Assembly: GCF_014698755.1 (NCBI RefSeq)
Contig: NZ_JACJTO010000012.1
Coordinates: 35,761 to 99,760, forward strand
Direction of reading: 5' to 3'
From: Aphanizomenon flos-aquae FACHB-1287
GTDB lineage: Bacteria; Cyanobacteriota; Cyanobacteriia; Cyanobacteriales; Nostocaceae
Length of the DNA: 64,000 nt
The notes under the pieces were generated by a model. That model saw nothing but the letters and a program-made list of their open reading frames with translations, had not been told where the DNA came from and searched no databases. This document shows, one piece after another, positions 1 through 8,337 of the stretch; the first letter of the stretch is position 1, and each line of letters begins with the position of its first letter. A program made the position numbers and the translations under genes.

Positions 1-1217
1 GAAAACCCTATGATTTTCAAGCAGTTGGGGAGTTTATTCTTGTCAAATCTCTAACTGATGATTTTCAAGTTCAAACCCGTCAAAAGGCTTGGAATAATAG
101 CACCACAGTTTCTGTTAATACAGCTTTTGCGATAACGATAGACGGTTACAATGTTGTTTATGACTCAGAGCTTGCAGTTGGTAAAGAACTCAAAATTGAC
201 GGAGTGACCTATAACTTAGCAAGTGGTCAAAGTGTATTTCTGAGTAGTAGCAAAATCCAGCGATCAGGTAATAACTACACATTCACTTATGCAGGTTTAG
301 ATGGTGATATCTCCACCACTGATGATAATGATGTAGTGATTGCCTTTGATAATGGAAGCTACATTGATATTAATGTCAATCCTGCTGATGATCGTGCGGG
401 CTCGCTGCAAGGGCTTTTAGGTAATGGTGATGGTGATAGTACCAATGATTTTGCTCTGCGTAATGGCACTGACTTGGGATCTAATCCATCCGTTAAAACA
501 ATACATACAACTTATGCAGATAGTTGGCGGATTACTCAGCAAGAATCCCTTTTCGGGACACAGACATTTGCTGATCAAAGTTTTCCCGCTAATTATGTCT
601 CCTTAAACACTTTAGCAGAAAAAAATCCCCAAGGAGTAGCAAACGCTTTCGCAACGGCACGGAAATTTGGTATTGCTGAGGGCGCTTTTTTAAATGGTGG
701 GGTTTTCGATTTTGTGGTGACGGGGGATGAAGGCTTTCTTAAAGGAGCAAAGCAAATAGCGGACTTAGCACTTCAAGATGGAGGCATTAAAACTCCACTT
801 GGAAGCATCCAAGGTAGTAAATGGAACGACGTTAATGGTAATGGTGACTGGGACACGGGTGAACGAGCCTTAGCTGGTTGGACAATTTACATTGATAGCG
901 TTGCCAATGGAGGATTAGATCCTTGGGAACTTTCGACAGTTACTAACGCTAACGGTCAATATACCTTCAGCAACTTAGGACCAGGAGAATATGCCATCCG
1001 GGAAGTGAATCAAACAGGCTGGATACAAACCTCTCCTACCGCTCCCTATGCGGTCAACTTGACCGCCGGGCAAACATTGACTGGCATTAATTTTGGTGGC
1101 AATCTTCAAAGCAAAATTGATTCTAGTCTCTTTAGTAATGCTATTATCAGAGACTTAGCATCTATTGAAGTAACGGGTTTAACTGGTACTTTAGGACTCA
1201 ATAACTTTACCATTTAG
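1..1217 (+). CDS. Secreted VWD / SdrD-B-like domain protein, 3' part
   Basis: The reading frame is open from the first base, so the N-terminus lies outside the window. Two parts are visible. The first is a von Willebrand factor type D-like region (YDFQAVGEFILVKS, then LLGNGDGDSTNDF) of the kind found in large secreted or surface proteins. The second is a beta-sandwich module of the SdrD B / Cna B type (GSIQGSKWNDVNGNGDWDTG, then GQYTFSNLGPGEYAIREV), which usually binds calcium or acts as a stalk. The protein ends in a short tail, VTGLTGTLGLNNFTI. No membrane anchor is visible in this part. Export and an extracellular role are inferred from the domains. A copy of the tail motif occurs as a fossil near 35.5 kb. 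Confidence 0.8.
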   Translation, partial: KPYDFQAVGEFILVKSLTDDFQVQTRQKAWNNSTTVSVNTAFAITIDGYNVVYDSELAVGKELKIDGVTYNLASGQSVFLSSSKIQRSGNNYTFTYAGLDGDISTTDDNDVVIAFDNGSYIDINVNPADDRAGSLQGLLGNGDGDSTNDFALRNGTDLGSNPSVKTIHTTYADSWRITQQESLFGTQTFADQSFPANYVSLNTLAEKNPQGVANAFATARKFGIAEGAFLNGGVFDFVVTGDEGFLKGAKQIADLALQDGGIKTPLGSIQGSKWNDVNGNGDWDTGERALAGWTIYIDSVANGGLDPWELSTVTNANGQYTFSNLGPGEYAIREVNQTGWIQTSPTAPYAVNLTAGQTLTGINFGGNLQSKIDSSLFSNAIIRDLASIEVTGLTGTLGLNNFTI

Positions 1218-1249
1218 TAGCTTCTGATATCCTTTAGGTAAACCACTTC

Positions 1250-1277
1250 GTAGAGACGTTTCATGGAACGTCTCTAC
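1250..1277. repeat. 28-bp palindrome GTAGAGACGT...ACGTCTCTAC, copy 1
   Basis: A near-perfect 28-bp palindrome lies just downstream of the VWD gene. A second, fully symmetric copy sits inside the kinase gene at 31616-31643. It could form a hairpin, but no T-run follows, so it is more likely a mobile REP-like palindrome than a dedicated terminator. Confidence 0.8.
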
Positions 1278-1490
1278 ATTATCGTCATACTAAGAGGCAA
1301 TAATTTCCATTTTTAGGCACATTTAGAACTTACCCGCAAATTACAAAATAATGAACCACAAAGGAGCGAAGATCACAAAAGAAAAAGGTTTTCAGGGATA
1401 TTTTGCGAAATTCCCCACATTAACATGGTAATTTAGGTTCATAGGCAAAATTACTCTTTTCTGTTCTCCTTTTCAACCGGTTATTTTGTT

Positions 1491-1982
1491 ATGGGTGCAC
1501 CTTACGTACAAAAAATACTATGTACCACTACTTTAAGTATTGGCTTATACTTAATGCTTTGGGGGTGCATTGATAATGATTTCCAAGTTAAAGATGTAAG
1601 ATGGAAGACATATAAAAATAATCGTTATGGTTTTGAGTTTCCCTACCCCAATACTTGGCAGGAATTAAAAAACCCAGACAATAGTGATGGAGTTGTGTTA
1701 GTTTTACCAAACAAGAAAAACCTAGAAATTCGCTATTATGCCAGTAAGCCCTTATTAAAATTTTCAAGGAAAACCCAAGGAAAAGTATATAATTTTCGCA
1801 CTAATCAAGGGGTTTTTAGTGTCTTGACGGTAGAAGTTAGGGAAAAGGTGACTGTAATTAAGTTGACCATTACTCAAGAGAAATTAGAATATTTCTGGCA
1901 AGGACAAAGCGACAGTCAGGAATTTAAAAAGTATTATCGCCTGTTTTACTACATGGCTCAAGAGTATAAAATTAATAGGTGA
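1491..1982 (+). CDS. Putative PsbP-like lipoprotein
   Basis: This 163-residue protein has a hydrophobic N-terminus (about residues 9-25) ending in LMLWGC, which resembles a lipobox with Cys26. The next part, NRYGFEFPYPNTWQE, resembles the start of PsbP/PsbP-like domains (yGf.f.yP..W), which in cyanobacteria include thylakoid-lumen lipoproteins linked to photosystem II. The C-terminal half is charged and unrecognised. The lipobox is not canonical (Trp-Gly before Cys), so lipidation is uncertain. Family membership is inferred from a short motif. The ATG at 1491 lacks a strong ribosome-binding site. Confidence 0.45.
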   Translation: MGAPYVQKILCTTTLSIGLYLMLWGCIDNDFQVKDVRWKTYKNNRYGFEFPYPNTWQELKNPDNSDGVVLVLPNKKNLEIRYYASKPLLKFSRKTQGKVYNFRTNQGVFSVLTVEVREKVTVIKLTITQEKLEYFWQGQSDSQEFKKYYRLFYYMAQEYKINR

Positions 1983-2089
1983 AGTTTTAAGTTTTACCCG
2001 ATTACACTAGCAAAATTGCGCTAAGTTTGTCAAAATTTATCATTGACAATTTTGGACAACCTTAAATTAGTAGTGCTAGTAATAGTCAA

Positions 2090-4441
2090 ATGATCAACAA
2101 ACCGCGCAAATACAGAAGAAAATCCCCTAGGCTAAACCAGCCTCCTCAAGGTGTAACGAATAAAAATGTTAAAAAAATGCCGAAACCCTCTCAACGGTAT
2201 AGTTGGTTATGGTCTACCTTGACGCTAGGCCTGTTGTTAGGTATTGCTGGTGTAATTATTGGTCTTGGTTGGTTGAGTTTTCTTTATATCTTAAATCCTG
2301 CCCAGGTTATCTGGGTGAATAAATATTTACCACAAGGGGTAAAAATATCTACAGGTAAGCGAGAACGACCTCAAACACTTACCGCTATTCAACTTGATTT
2401 AACTCAAAAACAACGTCTAGCTGGTGCAACTCTGCCTTTAGATAACCAGTCAGAAGACTCTTTTTTATTACCAATTTTCCAAAAACGGACTAATTGTCAA
2501 TCTCATTGTCAAAAATTGGTAGAACTGAGAATTTATCAACGTGATCAGGATTTAGAGTATAAATATCAATCAGAAAAATACTACTATTTAATTACCAAAT
2601 TGCCTATTATCGGTCTATCGAAAACTTTTATAGAGTCTCCTGCTGTGACAGCCATTTCTGATTCAGACAATCAGGAAGCAATGGTACATTTACCTTTAAC
2701 TAATGTAAAAACTTTTACAGATACTAATCTATCTCCAGGATTTTGGTTTTATTTGCGAGGTGAACACAAAAAAGACAATAATAATATTATCTATGGTCAA
2801 GTTTTTTATTACAATCCGACTCTGAAAAGTTTACAACAAATGTTATCATGGAAAACTGGAAATGGTCAATTACCTAAATGGCAACAGATAACGGGTAATG
2901 ATACTAAAGAATTAATTATTGATCAAACGATATCTTTAGAGCCAAATTTCCAAGTTTATCAAATCAAATCTGGTCAGTTACCAGCTAATTCTATTTATTT
3001 AGAAGCAATTAATTTCCAAAAACCCGCAGTTAATGAATTTGCTTTTGAGCATTCTATATTATTGGCTAGAAATGGACTTTGGACTCCTGCTTTTACATGG
3101 TTGAAATCTTTAGAAAAACAACGTCAACAGCCTTTTTCAGGAGCAGCACAGGGACAAATAGATGTGATTCGGTTACATTCTGAATTTACGAAAGTGCAAG
3201 CTGAAAAAAGTTGGGCTAGTCCTGAAGAACAAGTAATAGTAGATATTATTGATGGTCGTTGGGAAAAAGCTTTACAGGTCTTGGAAAATTTACCTGATTA
3301 TGGTCAAGAAGTTACTAATTTACTACAAACAGATAAAGGTAGAATTTGGAATCGTGCTGCTGTAGCTTTGCGACTTAATCCTAGTCGTCGCGCTGTTTTA
3401 GCTTGGGTTGCATTAATGTTTAAGGTGCACCGGGGGGAAGAAAGAACTAATTCTTGGTTGCAAGCACAACCGAATATTAACCCGGAAACACTCAAATATA
3501 TTCAAGACATTTTAACCAAACTTGATGACGACAAAGCAAATCCTCGTCAAAGTCGAATTATTGGCACTGTCAAACAAATTAGTCGAATTAATCAGCAGGA
3601 TTGGTTGCCAATATTCTTGCAAACTGATTTAAAAATTACTGATAATCAAGTTTGGTATCGGGTGGAAGTTAGTGCATTTCAAAATGGTACAAGCTGGTTA
3701 AATTATCCGTTTACTAATTTTCACCAATTCAAAAACCAACCTCGAAAATTTTGGCGGAAAATTTTGGGTATTAGTTCTGACCAAAGTATACAAATTATTG
3801 TCTGGAAATCTAATGGAGAACAGGAAGTTACTACTGCTACTATTAAGGCTATACAAGTGCAAGATCAGGGTTTACGGCTGTTGATTTTGGGTTCTGCTCT
3901 TCCTGAAAGCAAGGTTAATTCTTTTCAACCTCAACCTTTAGCTCTGACTGCGGATGCACTGAAATGGGTAGAACCGTCTCCGGTATCTATCAAGGCATTG
4001 TACCAACAAAAACCCCAGCTAGTAGCGTCAATGCTGCCAATTATATGGCAAAAATTACAACAGTCCGGTGATATGGTAGTCGGCGCTATTCCCAGTTTAC
4101 AGGCAATTCTTGAAAAAATGGGTGATTGGCCGGTCCAGTTAACTGATGTAACTAATGACGAACAGCAGGAGATTGTCGTTACTATTTCTGCTACAGCTAT
4201 AGCATCTTTAAATCAGTCCGGTATTAATTATTCAAAACAGGCAGAAAATCAAGCACTCCCCCGGACTATAATCTTTTCAGCGGATAGTAAGGTGATTTAT
4301 AGTGATTTTGCCCGTGCAAACCAGCAAACGCTAATAGCGATCGCTCAACTTACCGATGATCAATCTCTAGCGTTACTGGTAGAAAAAAAACAGGGATATA
4401 GTTTGGAACTGTGGTCACAAACTCGTCAGCGATTTGAATAG
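2090..4441 (+). CDS. Large membrane-anchored hypothetical protein
   Basis: This 783-residue protein has a basic, Pro-rich N-terminus (1-40), one strong membrane segment (about 42-70, WSTLTLGLLLGIAGVIIGLG) and a long soluble remainder, presumably in the periplasm or lumen. No catalytic motif is visible. It looks like one of the conserved cyanobacterial proteins of unknown function. It lies about 107 bp after the PsbP-like gene on the same strand, so co-transcription is possible. A HIP1 octamer occurs near its 3' end. Confidence 0.7.
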   Translation: MINKPRKYRRKSPRLNQPPQGVTNKNVKKMPKPSQRYSWLWSTLTLGLLLGIAGVIIGLGWLSFLYILNPAQVIWVNKYLPQGVKISTGKRERPQTLTAIQLDLTQKQRLAGATLPLDNQSEDSFLLPIFQKRTNCQSHCQKLVELRIYQRDQDLEYKYQSEKYYYLITKLPIIGLSKTFIESPAVTAISDSDNQEAMVHLPLTNVKTFTDTNLSPGFWFYLRGEHKKDNNNIIYGQVFYYNPTLKSLQQMLSWKTGNGQLPKWQQITGNDTKELIIDQTISLEPNFQVYQIKSGQLPANSIYLEAINFQKPAVNEFAFEHSILLARNGLWTPAFTWLKSLEKQRQQPFSGAAQGQIDVIRLHSEFTKVQAEKSWASPEEQVIVDIIDGRWEKALQVLENLPDYGQEVTNLLQTDKGRIWNRAAVALRLNPSRRAVLAWVALMFKVHRGEERTNSWLQAQPNINPETLKYIQDILTKLDDDKANPRQSRIIGTVKQISRINQQDWLPIFLQTDLKITDNQVWYRVEVSAFQNGTSWLNYPFTNFHQFKNQPRKFWRKILGISSDQSIQIIVWKSNGEQEVTTATIKAIQVQDQGLRLLILGSALPESKVNSFQPQPLALTADALKWVEPSPVSIKALYQQKPQLVASMLPIIWQKLQQSGDMVVGAIPSLQAILEKMGDWPVQLTDVTNDEQQEIVVTISATAIASLNQSGINYSKQAENQALPRTIIFSADSKVIYSDFARANQQTLIAIAQLTDDQSLALLVEKKQGYSLELWSQTRQRFE

Positions 4442-4457
4442 TTATCAGAAAGATAGG

Positions 4458-4661
4458 TTATTCTTTGTCGCTAGAAGTTGCCACTTGTTCGCTTTTGAGA
4501 CTTTGCAATTGCTTTAAAAGAGAATCTATTTCTGCTTGCAAGTCCATGAACTTCACTTGTTGATCGTCCCGATAGTAAGCCTTCGTTAACTTTTTAACTA
4601 AGTTAGCGTGGGATTCGCATTCGGAAACACTGGATGACATAGTAGACATAGTTGTTACCAT
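4458..4661 (-). CDS. Small helical hypothetical protein
   Basis: This 67-residue protein has a Ser/Thr/Met-rich start followed by a predicted amphipathic or coiled-coil helix (MDLQAEIDSLLKQLQSLKSE). It starts at ATG 4661, is convergent with the large hypothetical upstream, and is divergent from thrC across a 220-bp gap that holds a 29-bp imperfect palindrome. Such short helical proteins are common in cyanobacteria. I do not recognise a function. A real gene is likely because its composition resembles coding DNA and no other gene overlaps it. Confidence 0.55.
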   Translation of the reverse strand: MVTTMSTMSSSVSECESHANLVKKLTKAYYRDDQQVKFMDLQAEIDSLLKQLQSLKSEQVATSSDKE

Positions 4662-4763
4662 TAAAAACTTAACTCACACCATCTAGGGATAGTATAATAT
4701 ATTTATCCCCATCTTTGTAAAGATATTATATAGTTTTCGTTATCTGCTCTGGTAGTTTATCAA

Positions 4764-4792
4764 CATGGTAATCAAAGTCTTCGATTATCATG
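4764..4792. promoter_or_regulatory. 29-bp imperfect palindrome between divergent genes
   Basis: The outer arms are CATGGTAATC and GATTATCATG, with a near-symmetric centre. It lies between the small helical gene (minus strand) and thrC (plus strand). A dimeric regulator could bind here. That role is inference only. Confidence 0.3.
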
Positions 4793-4881
4793 ACAGTGTT
4801 CCACAACTAAACATATAGAATTGAAAAGTGGGATACTCATAACACAAGCATTCCCAATCCCAAATCCTTAATTAAGAAATT

Positions 4882-5985
4882 TTGAATCCCGTGATTTTGA
4901 GCCCGTCTGCTGCTAAATCTTATTGCCAACCTTGGCCAGGGCTGATAGAAGCCTATCGTGAATACTTACCTGTCAGCGCGAAAACCCCTGTAGTAACTCT
5001 CTTAGAGGGTAACACACCTTTAATTCCTGTGCCAGCGATCGCTGAACAGATTGGCAGACAGGTTAAGGTGTATGTTAAATATGATGGTCTTAATCCTACT
5101 GGTAGTTTTAAAGACCGAGGGATGACAATGGCAATTTCTAAAGCAGCAGAGTCTGGAGCTAAGGCTGTAATTTGTGCCAGCACTGGTAATACCTCCGCCG
5201 CTGCTGCTGCCTATGCTAAAAGAGGAGGGATGCGTCCCTTTGTGTTAATTCCTGATGGTTATGTAGCTTTGGGAAAGTTGGCACAAGCGCTACTGTATGG
5301 GGCGGAAGTCCTGGCAATTCAGGGCAATTTTGACCGCGCTCTGGAAATTGTCCGGGAAATGGCGGATCAATATCCGATTACGTTGGTAAATTCTGTAAAT
5401 CCGTACCGCTTAGAAGGGCAAAAAACTGGTGCTTTTGAAGTTGTTGATGTTTTAGGTAATGCTCCTGATTGGCTATGTATTCCGGTGGGAAATGCCGGTA
5501 ATATTACAGCATATTGGATGGGTTTTTGTCAATACCATCAACATGGTAAATGCGATCGTCTACCAAAAATGATGGGTTTTCAAGCTGCTGGGGCTGCACC
5601 TTTGGTGAATGGTCAACCTGTGGCACATCCAGAAACCCTGGCTACAGCCATTAGAATTGGTAATCCTGCCAGTTGGTCTCAGGCTATTGCGGCGCAAACG
5701 GCCAGTCAGGGGAGTTTCCGGGCTGTGACTGATGAAGAAATTCTCGATGCTTACAGGCTATTAGCATCATCGGAGGGGATTTTCTGTGAACCTGCTAGTG
5801 CGGCTTCTGTGGCAGGATTATTACAAGTAAAAGATGAAGTTCCCACGGGAGCAACAGTGGTCTGTGTTCTTACTGGTAATGGTTTAAAAGATCCAGATAC
5901 GGCTATTAAACACAGTCATGCTCAGTTTAAACAGGGGATTGCGGCAGATGTAAAAGCTGTTGCAGAAGCCATGGGATTTGCATAA
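4882..5985 (+). CDS. thrC: Threonine synthase
   Basis: This is a PLP-dependent enzyme that converts O-phosphohomoserine to threonine in the aspartate-family amino acid pathway. The lysine that binds PLP lies in [11 protein letters not shown]. The substrate-binding segment [15 protein letters not shown] and the phosphate-loop region [12 protein letters not shown] are also visible. At about 367 residues it matches the short plant/bacterial class of threonine synthases. The start used is TTG 4882. GTG 4891 is an alternative three codons in, and neither has a strong ribosome-binding site. A hairpin follows the stop at 6000-6038. Confidence 0.93.
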   Translation: MNPVILSPSAAKSYCQPWPGLIEAYREYLPVSAKTPVVTLLEGNTPLIPVPAIAEQIGRQVKVYVKYDGLNPTGSFKDRGMTMAISKAAESGAKAVICASTGNTSAAAAAYAKRGGMRPFVLIPDGYVALGKLAQALLYGAEVLAIQGNFDRALEIVREMADQYPITLVNSVNPYRLEGQKTGAFEVVDVLGNAPDWLCIPVGNAGNITAYWMGFCQYHQHGKCDRLPKMMGFQAAGAAPLVNGQPVAHPETLATAIRIGNPASWSQAIAAQTASQGSFRAVTDEEILDAYRLLASSEGIFCEPASAASVAGLLQVKDEVPTGATVVCVLTGNGLKDPDTAIKHSHAQFKQGIAADVKAVAEAMGFA

Positions 5986-5999
5986 ATTTTAGACATTGA

Positions 6000-6038
6000 A
6001 ATAAGCGATTTCTGGACAGTGCTTCGCTATCGCTTATT
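6000..6038 (+). terminator. Hairpin after thrC
   Basis: A 10-bp perfect stem (AATAAGCGAT / ATCGCTTATT) with a 19-nt loop lies 15 bp after the thrC stop. The following DNA is moderately T-rich (CATTTGTATTTTT). It is a possible terminator, though the T-run is not immediate. Confidence 0.4.
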
Positions 6039-6164
6039 CTCATTTGTATTTTTCCCCGGTCTAATGAAGCACACACTAATTTATTCCCTGTTCCCTAAGA
6101 TTAAAAAACTCTGTCCCCCACGACCATGGGAAATACCAATTACCTATTCCCAATCCCCAATCAC

Positions 6165-6908
6165 TTATTCCTCAGATTTCTGAGATGGTGGTTTTTGAAA
6201 CACTAAATAAATGTAATATGTAGCCATGGGGATGACGGTAGCGGCAATTAATAACCCGATAACCCAAGCAGTAGCATTACCTTGATTAGTTTCTTCCGCT
6301 TTCGTGAAAGTTCCTTCTACCTTTACCGTTTCCTTAATCTGTGGTGGACCTGGATCTGTTTTACCAGATAAAACCGCAACTAAGCGATCGCTCACATCTG
6401 AGAATCCTTGGTTGTATTTATTACCCTCACGCAATGCTGTACCTAATGTTTCCTCAGCTACACTCTGAGCGATAGAATCAGTTAACAAAGACTTAATCTG
6501 ATCTCCACTAACTAAAGCAGTTCCATTAGTAACAGTATCAACAAGTAATAATACCTGATTAGCTTGTGCTGTTGCGGTAGGAAACCATTTAGTAAATAGT
6601 CCCTTAGCAAAACTTTCCGGTGTTTCCTCGTAGTCGAGACGGTGAATAGTTACAATTCTGGCTTCATAGCCAGTTTCCTGAGCCAAATCCTTGAAAGCCT
6701 TACTAATCTCACCTTCATTCAATCGGCTAATCACATCACCTTGATCTAAAATCCAAGTATCTGCTGTAAAACTGGGCATTTCGTATACACCAGTAGCGGA
6801 AGCAGGTAAAATGAACATCGTACTGGCCATGACCATTACCAATACAGGTAAAATCAGACGGATAAAGAAATTTTGGTTACTAAATAATTGCTTGAGTAAC
6901 TGTTGCAT
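6165..6908 (-). CDS. psb32: TPM-domain protein, Psb32-like
   Basis: A signal/membrane segment near the N-terminus ends in ASA. It is followed by a TPM domain (TWILDQGDVISRLNEGE ... NQVLLLVDTVTNGTALVSG) and a C-terminal membrane helix (WVIGLLIAATVIPMATYYIY). This order matches cyanobacterial Psb32, a thylakoid protein that protects photosystem II from photodamage and speeds its repair. The ATG at 6908 is chosen because AAGGA lies 8-10 bases upstream. An in-frame TTG at 6935 lacks such a site. A TCAGTTG short tandem repeat lies upstream at 6957-6985. The assignment rests on domain order and cyanobacterial context. Confidence 0.8.
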   Translation of the reverse strand: MQQLLKQLFSNQNFFIRLILPVLVMVMASTMFILPASATGVYEMPSFTADTWILDQGDVISRLNEGEISKAFKDLAQETGYEARIVTIHRLDYEETPESFAKGLFTKWFPTATAQANQVLLLVDTVTNGTALVSGDQIKSLLTDSIAQSVAEETLGTALREGNKYNQGFSDVSDRLVAVLSGKTDPGPPQIKETVKVEGTFTKAEETNQGNATAWVIGLLIAATVIPMATYYIYLVFQKPPSQKSEE

Positions 6909-6956
6909 GGGATGAATCCTTAAACAGACTTGCAATCAAAATACTACATAATTAGG

Positions 6957-6985
6957 TCAGTTGTCAGTTGTTAGTTGTCAGTTGG
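6957..6985. repeat. TCAGTTG/TTAGTTG STRR upstream of psb32
   Basis: Four heptamer units of the TCAGTTG type stand in tandem. The same family reappears at 7831-7916, 8287-8334 and 42380-42415. Confidence 0.8.
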
Positions 6986-7125
6986 AAATATCTTTTCCCA
7001 AAGTCCCCTCCTCCGCTACAAACTACGGTCTGCTTTATTTCCTCAATTATCCAGGGGGATATGTGACTTGATACGATAATATGAAATTTAATAAAAGTAA
7101 AAAATCTTTATTTTAGAGAAAGATC

Positions 7126-7830
7126 ATGACAACTTCTACTGCTTTTGACTTAGAATCACTAAATCAGCAATTTGAAATCGCAACTCCCACAGAAATTTTA
7201 GCCTGGTCTGTGCAAAATATCCCCACAGGATTAGTACAAACCAGCGCGTTCAACGTAGATGATGTCATCCTAACACATATTTTCTACAATGTACTTCAGC
7301 ATCCAGTCCCGGTTATTTTCCTTGATACCCTTTATCACTTCCCTCAAACCCTAGAATTGGTTGCTCAAGCCAAGGAAATCTATAATCTAGACTTGAAAAC
7401 CTATAAAACACCAGATGTAGATAGTCGTGAGGCTTTTACTGCTAAATTTGGTGAAGCCCTCTGGGATACAGATATTGCTAAATTCCACGACATTACCAAA
7501 ATTGAACCACTTCTCCGGGGTTTGGACGAATTAGAAACTGTAGCTTGGATTACAGGTCGCCGTCGTGATCAAGCTGTGACTCGTGCTAATATGCCTGTAT
7601 TTGAATTAGATGGTAAAGGGAGATTAAAAATTAACCCTCTAGCTACTTGGACACGCAAACAAAGCTGGGCTTATGTAGCTGAACATAAGGTAATTTACAA
7701 CCCTCTCCATGACGAAGGTTATCCTAGTATTGGTGACGAACCTATTACCACCAAGGTCGCTGACGGTGAAGACGAACGTGCTGGACGTTGGAGAGGAAGT
7801 GAAAAAACTGAGTGTGGAATTCACATTTAG
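7126..7830 (+). CDS. cysH: Phosphoadenylyl-sulfate (PAPS) reductase
   Basis: The enzyme reduces PAPS to sulfite with thioredoxin during assimilatory sulfate reduction in the cytosol. The N-terminal PP-loop-like fold is recognised from SAFNVDDVILTH, followed by VIFLDTLYHFPQTLEL and WITGRRRDQAVTR. The C-terminal ECGIH carries the redox-active cysteine. The two extra Cys pairs of the Fe-S type (APS reductases) are absent, which favours the PAPS class. At 234 residues the length is normal. The ATG at 7126 has AGAGAAAG upstream. The DNA beyond the stop is an STRR block. Confidence 0.93.
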   Translation: MTTSTAFDLESLNQQFEIATPTEILAWSVQNIPTGLVQTSAFNVDDVILTHIFYNVLQHPVPVIFLDTLYHFPQTLELVAQAKEIYNLDLKTYKTPDVDSREAFTAKFGEALWDTDIAKFHDITKIEPLLRGLDELETVAWITGRRRDQAVTRANMPVFELDGKGRLKINPLATWTRKQSWAYVAEHKVIYNPLHDEGYPSIGDEPITTKVADGEDERAGRWRGSEKTECGIHI

Positions 7831-7916
7831 TTAGTTGTCGGTGGTTAGTTGTTAGTGGTTAGTTGTTAGTGGTCAGTGGTCAGTTGTTAGTGGTCAGTGG
7901 TCAGTTGTTAGTTGAA
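7831..7916. repeat. STRR block, left flank of four-helix gene
   Basis: Tandem heptamers of the TTAGTTG/TTAGTGG/TCAGTGG type fill the whole gap between cysH and the next gene. The block at 8287-8334 carries the reverse-complement type, so the gene between them is bracketed by inverted repeats. Confidence 0.85.
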
Positions 7917-7919
7917 AAA

Positions 7920-8303
7920 ATGGCGAAATCCAACTTTGAGAATTTGCAAGTTTATCAATTAGCAGAGAAACTAGCTGATCAAATTTGGAATATCATTCTT
8001 CATTGGGAGGAGTTTCCTAAAGCAACAATTGGTAAGCAGTTAGTACGTTCTGCTGATAGTATTGGCGCAAATATTGCAGAAGGTTGTGGAAGATACAATT
8101 TTCAGGATAATCGCCGTTTCGTTAGGATAGCAAGAGGTTCTTTAAATGAAACTAGGCATTGGTTAAGAAGAGCTTATAAACGAAATTTATTAACTAATGA
8201 AGAAGTAAATAGGCTAAAACCAATCATTGATGAACTGTCTCCCAGGTTAAACGCCTATCTTAACTCCATTGGTAACATTTCAGAAAGAACAAAGAACAAC
8301 TGA
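7920..8303 (+). CDS. Four-helix bundle protein (S23/IVP-like)
   Basis: This protein of about 127 residues has the family pattern FENLQVYQLAEKLADQIW ... GKQLVRSADSIGANIAEGCG ... SLNETRHWL. The family includes proteins encoded in 23S rRNA intervening sequences and relatives of the Avd accessory protein of diversity-generating retroelements. Family members bind nucleic acid, but the role here is unknown. The ATG at 7920 is chosen because the longer frame upstream (from 7863) only translates the repeat. The last codons and the stop lie in the right-hand repeat. No rRNA or reverse transcriptase is nearby. Confidence 0.85.
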   Translation: MAKSNFENLQVYQLAEKLADQIWNIILHWEEFPKATIGKQLVRSADSIGANIAEGCGRYNFQDNRRFVRIARGSLNETRHWLRRAYKRNLLTNEEVNRLKPIIDELSPRLNAYLNSIGNISERTKNN

Positions 8304-8334
8304 CCACTGACCACTGACAAAGAACAACTGACAA
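8287..8334. repeat. STRR block, right flank of four-helix gene
   Basis: The units AACAACTGACCACTGACC are the reverse complement of the repeat at 7831-7916. The block supplies the C-terminal codons and stop of the four-helix gene and ends only 3 bp before the sbcD start codon. Confidence 0.85.
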
Positions 8335-8337
8335 ACT

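Noticed and set aside
7863..7919. Extended start of the four-helix-bundle gene
   Set aside because: The extra residues (LVVSGQLLVVSGQ) only translate the upstream heptamer repeat; the conserved protein begins at ATG 7920.
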